64,000 nt of DNA. Origin: Nautilus pompilius (lineage: Eukaryota; Mollusca; Cephalopoda; Nautilida; Nautilidae). The stretch covers positions 186,001 to 250,000 of the forward strand of contig JACATO010001092.1 of the NCBI GenBank assembly GCA_018389105.1, read 5' to 3'. A model generated the notes under the pieces. That model ran no database searches, was not told the DNA's origin, and worked only from the letters and a program-made list of their open reading frames with translations. Both the position numbers and the translations under genes were made by a program. The first letter of the stretch is position 1; every line of letters starts with the position of its first letter. Positions 11,255-20,714 of this stretch are shown one piece after another.

Positions 11255-12482
11255 CTTTTTAAATATCTGGATTATCAACCTACAGAAATATTTTTGCTAA
11301 GCTTAATAATAAACAAGAAAATTTCATTTACAATAATCCATTTTATCCTTGACTTATAATCCAAATGATATTATACATACTGTTATTCTTCTCTTAAACA
11401 AATCTGAAATCAATCAGGCTTGGCTTTTCTGTAAGTAAACATCAACATAAGACATTTTTTTCTTTTTCAGAGTTAATATACTTTTATCGTAAACTTGAGA
11501 AGAAAAAGCATCCAGCAGATCCATCACTCACACACACACAGGTATTTGACAATGCACACCACATTAGAAAAACCAGTTTATGATACTTAACAGAGCTTAG
11601 TCAACCAATTGGTTCTAATTAAGTGTGCTGCATTTTGTCAAAAAAAAAAAAAATATTTTTTCCTCTGTTCAGTTTATATATAATATCTACATAATTCATA
11701 TACTCCATACTAGGGATATTCAAATGAAACCAAGCTGGATAAATCTATGACAATTACATTTTGGCCAGATTTTATTTGAATGTTCCTAGTATAATTGGTC
11801 TAAAAATTATTTTATCAAAACAAACAAAAAACTTCTAAAGTTCTGCACTTTGACAGTTCTCTGATGAAAACAGCTAAGTACTCTATGTCAAATACTTTTT
11901 GTTTGCTGCAACTATTGCGAGAAGAAAAAAAAAACTGCTGAACTATTTCTCATTTTGTACCAAGAGTTCTCAGCCTCTAGTTAAAGACCATTTTAATTTG
12001 TTACAGTGTCTATTAGACTAAGCATTCTACCAGTTTCTGTAGTAAAACAGGCCACAGATGTACTTACCGCATGTTGCAGAGTGGTGCTGTCAACAGATGG
12101 AGCTGCAATCAGCTGGGCTCCATCAGCAGCTTGGATGGTAGAATACGTTGTGATGGTGTCACTGCCAGAAGGCACATCCCTGTACTCTTCGACTGGAGAA
12201 ATGCGTTCATATGTTGAATGTGCAGGCTGATAGATGTCCCCCTGTGGCAGGTTGATGTGGTAGGTGGCAAACTGTGGCCGCATGTGATGATAATGTGTAT
12301 CAATGTACTGCGCTTGTGGGAAGTTGGTGCTGACATGCTGCTGGTTGCTTGTGTATGCCTGCTGCGATGTTGTGGCTGTGTAGACAGCAGTTGTTTGTGG
12401 TACAAACTGTGGTTGCGTCACCTGCTGGTTCCACACTGTACTACTCTCCCCTTCCATCGTGCGCAGCTCTATACCATGTTTT
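1..12482 (-). CDS. PRDM10: PRDM10-like PR/SET-domain zinc-finger protein (5' two thirds, multi-exon, runs off left edge)
   Basis: This is a nuclear transcription regulator of the PRDM family. Coding exons read on the minus strand with GT/AG borders: 12457(ATG)-12068, 11041-10892, 10500-10309, 10130-10061, 8421-8200, 7331-7236, 6879-6739, 6158-6046, 5505-5326, 2753-2681, 472-237 and 58-1 (continues left). Their phases agree throughout and give about 640 codons. Recognition rests on three parts. A Cys-rich knuckle ([19 protein letters not shown]) precedes the PR domain. The PR domain includes [38 protein letters not shown] and [15 protein letters not shown] first C2H2 finger (CYEC...H-X3-H) is followed by a basic [11 protein letters not shown] tail. 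All are ordered as in vertebrate PRDM10. The N-terminus is Gln/Thr/Tyr-rich, typical of an activation region. Later zinc fingers must lie left of the window. PRDM family members may be methyltransferases or pseudo-enzymes; activity cannot be judged here. An extra exon at 7478-7596 breaks the frame (see its entry). Confidence 0.9.
237..2753 (-). CDS. PRDM10: PRDM10-like exons: end of PR domain and first C2H2 finger
   Basis: The exon 2753-2681 (acceptor taatgcag, donor GAGG|gtgagt) gives [15 protein letters not shown] and then ITDEDLEG. The exon 472-237 (acceptor ctcttcag, donor ACCGCT|gtaagt) gives [20 protein letters not shown], with a canonical C-X2-C-X12-H-X3-H finger. A Lys/Arg-rich tail follows ([10 protein letters not shown]), similar in position to the basic segment after the first finger of PRDM10. 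The intron between them holds Tc1 and microsatellite debris. Confidence 0.85.
860..1485 (+). pseudogene. Tc1/mariner transposase relic in PRDM10-like intron
   Basis: Decayed reading frames on the plus strand show the end of a Tc1-type DDE transposase. A Q/Y-DNA-like block ([18 protein letters not shown], near 1249-1310) is followed by [10 protein letters not shown] and an IWSYM motif, matching the usual WPxQSPDLNPIExxW signature. Upstream, [23 protein letters not shown] text fits a helix-turn-helix remnant. Several frame changes and stops make it non-functional. No terminal repeats were recognised. Confidence 0.65.
3010..3662 (+). pseudogene. hAT / ZMYM1-like transposase relic
   Basis: Plus-strand text shows blocks typical of the hAT-derived ZMYM1-type family: [11 protein letters not shown] and [13 protein letters not shown] (about 3130-3205), LRFVDISNF (3320), then [20 protein letters not shown] (about 3460-3520) and [17 protein letters not shown]. 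The [13 protein letters not shown] block is diagnostic. Stops, frame changes and loss of the N- and C-terminal parts show a dead copy. It lies in an intron of the minus-strand PRDM10-like gene. Confidence 0.75.
4853..4888. repeat. (TA)n microsatellite
   Basis: An uninterrupted TA run of about 17 copies lies in the intron between the 5326 and 2753 exons. Confidence 0.95.
5326..6158 (-). CDS. PRDM10: PRDM10-like exons encoding the PR (SET-related) domain
   Basis: The exon 6158-6046 (acceptor cggtactag, donor CTTTTG|gtgagt) encodes the first part of the PR domain ([19 protein letters not shown]). The exon 5505-5326 (acceptor tttattag, donor CTGAAG|gtttgt) encodes the core, with [12 protein letters not shown] and [15 protein letters not shown]. 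The domain finishes in the exon 2753-2681 ([12 protein letters not shown]). PR domains are SET-fold modules. The conserved NWMMF and NLVAYQ blocks are intact and no break is seen. Confidence 0.9.
6739..7331 (-). CDS. PRDM10: PRDM10-like exons carrying the Cys-rich knuckle before the PR domain
   Basis: The exon 7331-7236 follows a long pyrimidine tract (ttcctcttctttttttctttctatc) and ends TTA T|gtaagt. The exon 6879-6739 follows ctctgttctag and ends ACAG|gtgagg. Joined, they read SPYS-free context [20 protein letters not shown], then [18 protein letters not shown]. The C-X2-C...C-X2-H pattern (CEEC, CPAH) matches the knuckle found just upstream of the PR domain in PRDM10. The WCEEC codon split across the intron confirms the phase. 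Confidence 0.85.
7478..7596 (-). CDS. Candidate alternative acidic exon of the PRDM10-like gene (frame-breaking)
   Basis: A strong acceptor (tattctttgcag) and a strong donor (CAA|gtatgt) enclose 119 bp. In the frame set by the upstream exon it encodes an acidic, Ser-rich stretch ([18 protein letters not shown], then [14 protein letters not shown]). This resembles in character the acidic run that precedes the Cys-rich knuckle in vertebrate PRDM10. Its length is not a multiple of three. If included, the next exon is read out of frame and reaches a stop (TGA) in the 6879 exon before the PR domain. It is either an alternative or regulated exon, an exon with a different donor, or affected by an indel or assembly error. 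Confidence 0.5.
8200..8421 (-). CDS. PRDM10: PRDM10-like exon, Ser/Thr/Asp-rich linker
   Basis: The acceptor is attttag before 8421 and the donor CTTG|gtaagg follows 8200. The exon enters in phase 1 (GTT GAC TCC) and leaves in phase 1. The translated part ([18 protein letters not shown] and onward) is acidic and Ser/Thr-rich with no known domain. A perfect TGACGTCA lies inside the exon near 8313, read through as coding sequence. It can join directly to the exon at 7331 in frame. Confidence 0.7.
9001..9569. mobile_element. Non-autonomous DNA transposon with TTAA-type flank
   Basis: The terminal inverted repeats read CATACTTGCCAACTTTCC at the left (from 9005) and, on the reverse strand, CATACTCGCCAACTCTCC at the right (ending about 9563). 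TTAA borders the left end, and ATTAA lies just beyond the right end. The interior of roughly 550 bp has no long ORF. I take it as a MITE or deletion derivative. The superfamily is not assigned: TTAA targets fit piggyBac or Kolobok. Confidence 0.65.
10061..11041 (-). CDS. PRDM10: PRDM10-like N-terminal exons (three)
   Basis: Three exons are seen: 11041-10892 (50 codons, starts [20 protein letters not shown]), 10500-10309 (64 codons) and 10130-10061 (23 codons plus one base). Borders are ctag|GG...GTA|gtaagt, tttag|ATC...AGG|gtaaca and atcag|ATG...CAAG|gtaaat. The middle exon has an alternative in-frame donor after CAT CAT GGA CAG (gtgaga, near 10397), so a shorter splice form is possible. The sequence is low-complexity, Ser/Thr/Gln-rich, and lacks known domains. 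The assignment rests on frame continuity with the PR domain downstream. Confidence 0.7.
11214..11256. repeat. Compound (TA)n(TG)n microsatellite
   Basis: A TA run passes directly into TGTGTGTG within the first large coding-side intron of the PRDM10-like gene. Confidence 0.9.
11708..11796. mobile_element. Fold-back MITE copy 1
   Basis: Imperfect inverted repeats TACTAGGGATATTCAAATGA and (reverse strand) TACTAGGAACATTCAAATAA enclose a core of about 40 bp. The whole unit can form one long hairpin. A related copy lies at 40594-40672. It has no coding capacity. Palindromic TA/CTAG-ended elements of this size are usually derived from Tc1/mariner or related DNA transposons, but the parent family is not visible here. 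Confidence 0.6.
12068..12482 (-). CDS. PRDM10: PRDM10-like first coding exon with start codon
   Basis: The acceptor is tccatag ending at 12483 and the donor is gcg|gtaagt after 12068. The chosen start is ATG at 12457-12455 ([12 protein letters not shown]), which leaves exactly 130 codons and phase 0. Upstream in the same exon lies another ATG in a different frame, followed at once by TAG (ATG GTA TAG), so it could only make a two-residue uORF. The encoded segment is rich in Gln, Thr, Tyr and Ser with no recognisable fold, comparable with the low-complexity N-terminus of PRDM10. An upstream untranslated exon is expected because the exon begins with an acceptor. Confidence 0.75.
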
Positions 12483-13370
12483 CTATGGAGTTTGGGAAGG
12501 AAATAAATAGAATTAGATCCTAAACATCTTGAAAACAAGCAGATAAATTATTACAGATTGCTATCACTCAGTAGTGAATGTAAAAGATAGAGATTAAAGT
12601 GACTACATAGAGAAAATGAGTGCATGGGAAGGAAATACTAGCTGATGAGTACACTATAGTCTGCATGTCCATCAGTGCTGAGTACATATCAGAAAATGAT
12701 ACCTCTAAGAGACAGAAAAAAATTAATAAATAGTAGTCATAACATCAGGAGGATCGGTTTGTGTCAGTAGTGCCTTCATTTACATTGCATTGTGGCAATG
12801 TTCGGTATCAGAAATGGTAACATTTCCATAAAGTACATCAACAACTTTGATCCAGAAATAATTTGCTACATAGATGTATGTATTGCAGATTAGTCAATTC
12901 TTTTCATAGATTATTATTTTTCCTATATTAATGAAAACAATAATAATTTTCTTATACTAAATAAAAAATATATAATTTTAGTGCGAAATCCAAACAATAA
13001 CCAATTTTTCCATAGATGAACTCATAATATAACATACATCCTCCTAAAATCAGAAAGAAAATAAAAAATAAAATGCTACAAATTAGAGTTTAATTGCTGC
13101 ATCTACATTAACAAAATTCCACCTGCTAAATTCTAGTTCAAATATTGTCTCATCTTTTACTTTTTCTTCAGACATAATTACAAATGTTTCGGGTAGGGAT
13201 GTTTTACTAGAGTCGTCTGGAAGAGATAATTAAGAACAGCATCTTTAATACTGATCTCATAAGTCTTACATCCTGATTAGCATTCTTCAAATCTCACAAT
13301 CTGGTCAGTACCGTCTCAAAACCTGTCCAGCTGTTTATTCAAGCTACAGTCTCACAAATTAATCAGTGTT

Positions 13371-15507
13371 ATTTCAAATGAGAAGGGGCTAGAGTCTCGG
13401 AGAGCTAAGGGATGGATACTCATTTCAAATGAGAAGGGGCTACAGTCTCGGAGAGCTAAGGGATGGATACTCATTTCAAATGAGAAGGGGCTAGAGTCTC
13501 GGAGAGCTAAGGGATGGATACTCATTTCAAATGAGAAGGGGCTACAGTCTCGGAGAGCTAAGGGATGGATACTCATTTCAAATGAGAAGGGGCTACAGTC
13601 TGGGAGAGCTAAGGGATGGATACTCATTTCAAATGAGAAGGGGCTAGAGTCTCGGAGAGCTAAGGGATGGATACTCATTTCAAATGAGAAGGGGCTACAG
13701 TCTCAGAGAGCTAAGGGATGGATACTCATTTCAAATGAGAAGGGGCTAGAGTCTCGGAGAGCTAAGGGATGGATACTCATTTCAAATGAGAAGGGGCTAC
13801 AGTCTCGGAGAGCTAAGGGATGGATACTCATTTCAAATGAGAAGGGGCTACAGTCTCAGAGAGCTAAGGGATGGATACTCATTTCAAATGAGAAGGGGCT
13901 AGAGTCTCGGAGAGCTAAGGGATGGATACTCATTTCAAATGAGAAGGGGCTACAGTCTCGGAGAGCTAAGGGATGGATACTCATTTCAAATGAGAAGGGG
14001 CTAGAGTCTCGGAGAGCTAAGGGATGGATACTCATTTCAAATGAGAAGGGGCTACAGTCTCGGAGAGCTAAGGGATGGATACTCATTTCAAATGAGAAGG
14101 GGCTACAGTCTGGGAGAGCTAAGGGATGGATACTCATTTCAAATGAGAAGGGGCTACAGTCTCGGAGAGCTAAGGGATGGATACTCATTTCAAATGAGAA
14201 GGGGCTACAGTCTCGGAGAGCTAAGGGATGGATACTCATTTCAAATGAGAAGGGGCTAGAGTCTCGGAGAGCTAAGGGATGGATACTCATTTCAAATGAG
14301 AAGGGGCTACAGTCTCGGAGAGCTAAGGGATGGATACTCATTTCAAATGAGAAGGGGCTACAGTCTCGGAGAGCTAAGGGATGGATACTCATTTCAAATG
14401 AGAAGGGGCTACAGTCTCGGAGAGCTAAGGGATGGATACTCATTTCAAATGAGAAGGGGCTACAGTCTCGGAGAGCTAAGGGATGGATACTCATTTCAAA
14501 TGAGAAGGGGCTACAGTCTCGGAGAGCTAAGGGATGGATACTCATTTCAAATGAGAAGGGGCTACAGTCTCGGAGAGCTAAGGGATGGATACTCATTTCA
14601 AATGAGAAGGGGCTACAGTCTCGGAGAGCTAAGGGATGGATACTCATTTCAAATGAGAAGGGGCTACAGTCTCGGAGAGCTAAGGGATGGATACTCATTT
14701 CAAATGAGAAGGGGCTACAGTCTCGGAGAGCTAAGGGATACTCATTTCAAATGAGAAGGGGCTACAGTCTCGGAGAGCTAAGGGATGGATACTCATTTCA
14801 AATGAGAAGGGGCTACAGTCTCGGAGAGCTAAGGGATGGATACTCATTTCAAATGAGAAGGGGCTACAGTCTCGGAGAGCTAAGGGATGGATACTCATTT
14901 CAAATGAGAAGGGGCTAGAGTCTCGGAGAGCTAAGGGATGGATACTCATTTCAAATGAGAAGGGGCTAGAGTCTCGGAGAGCTAAGGGATGGATACTCAT
15001 TTCAAATGAGAAGGGGCTACAGTCTCGGAGAGCTAAGGGATGGATACTCATTTCAAATGAGAAGGGGCTACAGTCTCGGAGAGCTAAGGGATGGATACTC
15101 ATTTCAAATGAGAAGGGGCTACAGTCTCGGAGAGCTAAGGGATGGATACTCATTTCAAATGAGAAGGGGCTACAGTCTCGGAGAGCTAAGGATGGATACT
15201 CATTTCAAATGAGAAGGGGCTACAGTCTCGGAGAGCTAAGGGATGGATACTCATTTCAAATGAGAAGGGGCTACAGTCTCGGAGAGCTAAGGGATGGATA
15301 CTCATTTCAAATGAGAAGGGGCTACAGTCTCGGAGAGCTAAGGGATGGATACTCATTTCAAATGAGAAGGGGCTACAGTCTCGGAGAGCTAAGGGATGGA
15401 TACTCATTTCAAATGAGAAGGGGCTACAGTCTCGGAGAGCTAAGGGATGGATACTCATTTCAAATGAGAAGGGGCTACAGTCTCGGAGAGCTAAGGGATG
15501 GATACTC
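13371..15507. repeat. 51-bp minisatellite, 42 tandem copies, in PRDM10-like intron 1
   Basis: The unit begins atttcaaatgagaaggggct and ends gggatggatactc. Exactly 42 units fit once a 4-bp deletion (near 14739) and a 1-bp deletion (near 15190) are allowed. Copies are almost identical and differ mainly at one position (gctaCag or gctaGag) and at ctcGgag, ctGggag or ctcAgag. In the first 15 copies these variants recur with a ten-unit period. The unit length is a multiple of three and lacks stops in one frame on each strand, so long artificial ORFs result. Probably intronic and non-coding. Confidence 0.95.
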
Positions 15508-16290
15508 TTATATCACAACACACCCTGTAAGTAAATAGGTCTTTTCTAACTGTCACAGATTACCGATAGAAAACCCCAACATATAGAGATGCATGATACA
15601 CACGGGGCCACAACTGACACCTTTAGCGAAACTGCATCCTATAAAGCTATATAGTGGATTAAATGCTACTCTTAAACAGCTCCTTTGTGTGTGGGGGGGG
15701 GAGTAAGATGGGATTCTTTGCGTATTTTGCCATCCGCTGTCATACCAATAGAAAGACGAGAGAGCTGCAGCCGGGTTATCGAACAGGACGATTTTATAGA
15801 TGTCCGTCCGTCTATCAATAGAGGCAGCTACAAGATGGTGTAGCGACATGGTTGGATGTTATAATATCTGCAGAGAGCCAGCGAGTACGGCAGGGAGCAG
15901 GGAGCAGTTTTAAGTTCAAAACCGGGTTTTAATCGCAGGTGGGCGTGGCGGGCACGGTGAGGGGCCAGGTTGGGGGGTGGGGAGGAGGAGGCTGGACCCC
16001 GAAGATGCTGCTGCTGCTGCTGCTGCTTATTGATAACAGAAAATAAATCAGCCAGGGAAGAGCCACGGACCGAGAGCACACACACACACACACACACACA
16101 TACATAATGTTTAATCTTCGGCTGAGAGGGGGAGCGGATCGTTAATAACAATAGCGAGTCCGGGGGGGGGGGGGACGGCGGCCGCGAGCCCCGACAGATG
16201 GGACAGACCCGAGATAACAGCCTACGAGTTTCCACTCCCCCTCTTTTATCTATAAATCAACTCTTCCTCGGAACCTAAGAGCCAGCTTAT
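15508..16290. other. Promoter-proximal stretch with G-runs, (CTG)n and (CA)n
   Basis: No gene is seen. It holds an (CTG)n run at about 16003-16027, a CA run at 16078-16100, several poly-G tracts (15695, 16160) and rising CpG content towards the right. It lies within intron 1 of the PRDM10-like gene if that gene starts near 17 kb. Confidence 0.6.
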
Positions 16291-17150
16291 GCATATATAT
16301 ACGGGGGGTTCGTTCCACTCGGGGATTGAAGGTAAAAGCTGAGGCGGGAGGGAGAATTCAACATGGCGGTGAGGAGGACGTGGACGGGGCGGCGGCGGCG
16401 GGGGCGGTGGGGGCCCGTCGCGTTAGCCATGGCCCTGTTTTCGGGGGACGGGTTTCCGTTACGGTTTTAAAGGGGGACCTGGTCACCACCCCCCCTCCCC
16501 CCCCCGGCTGTCAACGGCACCATCCGACCGACCAGAGGGGGGGAGGTGAAGGTGGGCGCGAGACATACCATTCTCCCGGTGACGAAGCCTGGGGGAAAAT
16601 GGAAGTCGGTGAATAAATTATGCTAATATCGGCCGGCCGCCCGGGTGCCCGCGGTCCGCGGCGGGTGTCGCTCGGGTCCGGTCCCGGCGGGGAGGTCGGC
16701 GGGCCGCGGGGGAGCCGGGGGGTTCGGCGGCTGAGGTGGGCCGACATCCCCGGGACCGGGGTCGGCTCGCCCCACTCCGCGAGTAAATAATGGATCTCCT
16801 CAGGAAGGTTCCAAACCATCAAAGGAATCCCCGGGTAGGGGGCCCCCACAAATCCTCCAACGTTACCTCTCTCGGTCGGCCCGCTCCTTCCGTCCCGACA
16901 GGGCCCCGCTCCGCTCGTTCTCGGCGTCCGCGAACCCGCTCGGGGAATCGGAACGAAAATTAAAACCGATGTTGAGAATCCGATGAAAGTTGACCTCCCT
17001 CCGCATCAATGTACGTCTCGTTACCTCTCGCAGCAAACCACGTGGTGCGCCCGCAAGATGGCCGTGTTGCCATGATACTGGCGGTGGATGGCTGCTCCCC
17101 TCCATAACCCTGACCTTTATCGGTGGAGTCGGCGGCACACAGATTCCAGG
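16291..17150. promoter_or_regulatory. CpG-rich block, probable divergent promoter of the PRDM10-like gene (-) and CCDC191 (+)
   Basis: The base composition jumps to GC-rich and CpG-rich here, with very G/C-rich text at 16370-16760. A TATA-like catatatatacgg at about 16290-16303 is followed 60 bases later by ATGGCG at 16363 in a good context (caacATGGCGg). Two minus-strand splice-donor motifs GAGAG|gtaacg (exon ends about 16867 and about 17026) would suit non-coding first exons of the PRDM10-like gene. A second ATGGCC lies at 17058 (YY1-like CAAGATGGCCG). Gene starts on both sides are inferred, not shown. Confidence 0.5.
16363..16368 (+). CDS. Possible first coding exon of CCDC191 (ATGGCG)
   Basis: ATG GCG at 16363-16368 is directly followed by gtgagg, a usable donor, and would leave phase 0. 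The first firmly seen exon (20676-20714) needs a phase-0 partner, so MA-KLTSSSDIHNWIK is a possible N-terminus. The TATA-like element and Kozak context support it. Another first exon between 16.4 and 20.6 kb cannot be excluded. Confidence 0.3.
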
Positions 17151-17244
17151 GTTTATTCGCGGTCTCGGGTAACCTTTTTTATCTTAATTTCTCGTTGACC
17201 GGGTGGAATATCGTTCAATGGAGCCAACGACAATAGACCAGTGG

Positions 17245-19213
17245 TCGGTACAACCTAGTATAGGGTGGCCTGCCTCTCTTAGTGACCGTGATGTACAGCC
17301 ATCGACTAGTGTGGTACAACCTAGTATAGGGTGGCCTGCCTCTCTTAGTGACCGTGATGTACAGCCATCGACTAGTGTGGTACAACCTAGTATAGGGTGG
17401 CCTGCCTCTCTTAGTGACCGTGATGTACAGACATCGACTAGTGTGGTACAACCTAGTATAGGGTGGCCTGCCTCTCTTAGTGACCGTGATGTACAGCCAT
17501 CGACTAGTGTGGTACAACCTAGTATAGGGTGGCCTGCCTCTCTTAGTAACCGTGATGTACAGCCATCGACTAGTGTGGTACAACCTAGTATAGGGTGGCC
17601 TGCCTCTCTTAGTGACCGTGATGTACAGCCATCGACTAGTGTGGTACAACCTAGTATAGGGTGGCCTGCCTCTCTTAGTAACCGTGATGTACAGACATCG
17701 ACTAGTGTGGTACAACCTGGTATAGGGTGGCCTGCCTCTCTTAGTAACCGTGATGTACAGCCATCGACTAGTGTGGTACAACCTTGTATAGGGTGGCCTG
17801 CCTCTCTTAGTAACCGTGATGTACAGCCATCGACTAGTGTGGTACAACCTAGTATAGGGTGGCCTGCCTCTCTTAGTGACCGTGATGTACAGCCATCGAC
17901 TAGTGTGGTACAACCTAGTATAGGGTGGCCTGCCTCTCTTAGTGACCGTGATGTACAGCCATCGACTAGTGTGGTACAACCTGGTATAGGGTGGCCTGCC
18001 TCTCTTAGTGACCGTGATGTACAGCCATCGACTAGTGTGGTACAACCTAGTATAGGGTGGCCTGCCTCTCTTAGTAACCGTGATGTACAGCCATCGACTA
18101 GTGTGGTACAACCTGGTATAGGGTGGCCTGCCTCTCTTAGTGACCGTGATGTACAGCCATCGACTAGTGTGGTACAACCTAGTATAGGGTGGCCTGCCTC
18201 TCTTAGTGACCGTGATGTACAGCCATCGACTAGTGTGGTACAACCCGTATAGGGTGGCCTGCCTCTCTTAGTGACCGTGATGTACAGCCATCGACTAGTG
18301 TGGTACAACCTAGTATAGGGTGGCCTGCCTCTCTTAGTACCGTGATGTACAGCCATCGACTAGTGTGGTACAACCTAGTATAGGGTGGCCTGCCTCTCTT
18401 AGTAACCGTGATGTACAGCCATCGACTAGTGTGGTACAACCTGGTATAGGGTGGCCTGCCTCTCTTAGTGACCGTGATGTACAGCCATCGACTAGTGTGG
18501 TACAACCTAGTATAGGGTGGCCTGCCTCTCTTAGTAACCGTGATGTACAGCCATCAACTAGTGTGGTACAACCTAGTATAGGGTGGCCTGCCTCCCTTAG
18601 TGACCGTGATGTACAGCCATCGACTAGTGTGGTACAACCTGGTATAGGGTGGCCTGCCTCTCTTAGTGACCGTGATGTACAGCCATCGACTAGTGTGGTA
18701 CAACCTGGTATAGGGTGGCCTGCCTCTCTTAGTGACCGTGATGTACAGCCATCGACTAGTGTGGTACAACCTGGTATAGGGTGGCCTGCCTCTCTTAGTG
18801 ACCGTGATGTACAGCCATCGACTAGTGTGGTACAACCTGGTATAGGGTGGCCTGCCTCTCTTAGTAACCGTGATGTACAGCCATCGACTAGTGTGGTACA
18901 ACCTAGTATAGGGTGGCCCGCCTCTCTTAGTGACCGTGATGTACAGCCATCGACTAGTGTGGTACAACCTAGTATAGGGTGGCCTGCCTCTCTTAGTGAC
19001 CGTGATGTACAGCCATCGACTAGTGTGGTACAACCTAGTATAGGGTGGCCCGCCTCTCTTAGTGACCGTGATGTACAGCCATCGACTAGTGTGGTACAAC
19101 CTAGTATAGGGTGGCCCGCCTCTCTTAGTGACCGTGATGTACAGCCATCGACTAGTGTGGTACAACCTAGTATAGGGTGGCCTGCCTCTCTTAGTAACTG
19201 TGATGTACAGCCG
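17245..19213. repeat. 66-bp minisatellite, 30 tandem copies, beside the divergent promoter
   Basis: The unit runs tggtacaacctagtataggg to gccatcgactagtg. Thirty units fit once two single-base deletions (near 18245 and 18337) are allowed. Copies differ mainly at tagtatagg or tggtatagg, and at agtGacc or agtAacc. The 66-bp period is a multiple of three, and at least three of the six frames lack stops for hundreds of codons (repeating VQPSIGWPASLSDRDVQPST on the plus strand). No start context, signal peptide or splice structure supports translation. It would fall in the first intron of CCDC191 if that gene starts at 16363. Confidence 0.95.
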
Positions 19214-19267
19214 TCAATTGATGTACCCAAATAGTCTGGGTCAAAAAATCTGCATTCATTTTTTAAA

Positions 19268-19362
19268 ATATATAATATAGTGATGTTTAAATGAAAGTCG
19301 CTTGATACCATTATGGCAGAGCTATCTAGATGCGTTTCATTTAAACATCACTATATAATATG
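19268..19362. mobile_element. Fold-back (hairpin) element beside the 66-bp array
   Basis: The arms TATAGTGATGTTTAAATGAA and the matching reverse-strand copy (tttcatttaaacatcactata) pair almost perfectly over more than 22 bp, with a loop of about 40 bp. The left arm (ATGAAAGTCGCTTGATA) vaguely resembles the fold-back element at 40594. It has no coding capacity. Confidence 0.5.
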
Positions 19363-20675
19363 TCGATTTTAATAATACTTTTAGTAAAAAAAAAATTTGC
19401 AATAAATACAATCGGATTTTTGACCAGTGACTTCTGCCATCTAGTATAACAGCAGTCTCACTACACATTTTCTAATTGTTGGAGCCTAGTAGTAGATAAC
19501 AGAAAAATACTACTGCTAGCACTCCAAGCTTTATTATTAGATGCCAAATAAATGAAAACCTGCCTCATGTTTATGGCATCGAAGGATTCTAGAAATTAGA
19601 AATACTTGTGAACTAGACCGCAATGAGACAGACTTTCTTTTATTAGCCGTTGTGTTACAGAAAGTGGAAACGAATTTACTAATATGAATATCTAATCTGC
19701 CTCTGAATTAAATGGCTTTAATTAGAGTATTGCTAAAATAATCAGCTAAACTAACAGCGAAATTAGTTTCTAGATTTAAGATTCAAGGAAATTGCATTAA
19801 AAACATCAGCAAAATCTTAGTTTGTGTTCAACCATTTTAGCTAATTCTAAAGTTGGACCAAACACAGAATGAAGCCAGTATACCTCATTTATTAGGTTAA
19901 TACCAAATAAATGCTCTTGTTTGACATTTCTTAATTATTATTTTTTTGTTCAGGAAATCCCTTATTATGACAAACACTGAAAATATTTCAAATTAACTCT
20001 TGATTCTCAGCAAATTGTTAAAATTTTATTTATTTATTTTATTTTTTTGCTGTGCTTTTTAACTGTTTATTCTTCAACTCCATTACTGCATGTATTTCAA
20101 AGCTGAAATAATACATAGCATCTGTGTTTCACTCATGGAAACATTTCTCTAAACACCAAGACACTCAGAAATTCAGAAATGCAATCTGTATTCTGATATT
20201 CATTCTATTATCAGTGTCAAACATGACTCATCTGAATTTGAAAACTGCAAAAATGAGATGACTAAGACCATAATAAGAAATGAGAACATTAGAAATATTC
20301 TGGCCCAGAAGCTAATCATTAGATTTAGCAGTCAGTAATCAAAGAATGAAGTATTTCAGACATCTGATAATAAGAGAAACAACTCTCTCACAAGAATAGA
20401 TGTGGATAAATTTAAAAGAAAGCCTGTGAATGTGCAGGATATAAGACATTAAAAAAAGCTCGGTCACTATGGCATTACCATCTCATTTGATACTTGAAAT
20501 GATACGGACAAAAGTCTCTTTATCTCTGTATCTGTAAACAGATGAGGAAAGATAAAGAGATAGTTCAGATCTTGACTATATTTGTCAGTGTTACTGCATT
20601 AACCTTTTCTTTTTGTAGTTTCCAAGATTTGTCTCATCATTTATTTGTGTGTGTGTTTATGTGTGTGTATTTCAG
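19363..20675. other. AT-rich intergenic or intronic stretch
   Basis: I see no exon, transposon or repeat array here apart from short A/T runs and a GT-rich pyrimidine tract ending tttcag at 20675, which is the acceptor of the next exon. Confidence 0.6.
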
Positions 20676-20714
20676 AAATTGACAAGCTCCAGTGATATTC
20701 ATAACTGGATTAAG
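20676..20714 (+). CDS. CCDC191: CCDC191 small N-terminal exon
   Basis: The exon is 39 bp and too short to stand out as an ORF. The acceptor is tgtgtatttcag and the donor ATTAAG|gtgagc. It reads KLTSSSDIHNWIK in phase 0 and continues as KVEDASTRAAEI in the exon at 29566, almost 9 kb away. SSSDIHxWIKKVE is the characteristic N-terminal block of CCDC191, so the join is convincing despite the distance. Confidence 0.75.

Noticed and set aside
13352..15538. Long ORFs on both strands repeating MSIHPLALRDCSPFSFE or MRRGYSLGELRDGYSFQ
   Set aside because: They follow from a 51-bp repeat without stops. They are broken where the unit loses 1 or 4 bp, and have no independent start or flanking coding sequence.
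16326..16616. Plus-strand ORF through the CpG-rich promoter block
   Set aside because: Arg/Gly/Pro-rich product of GC-rich sequence with no family; better explained as promoter and intron.
17184..19311. ORFs of up to 390 codons in the 66-bp array
   Set aside because: Several frames on both strands are open at once, as expected from any stop-free 66-bp unit.
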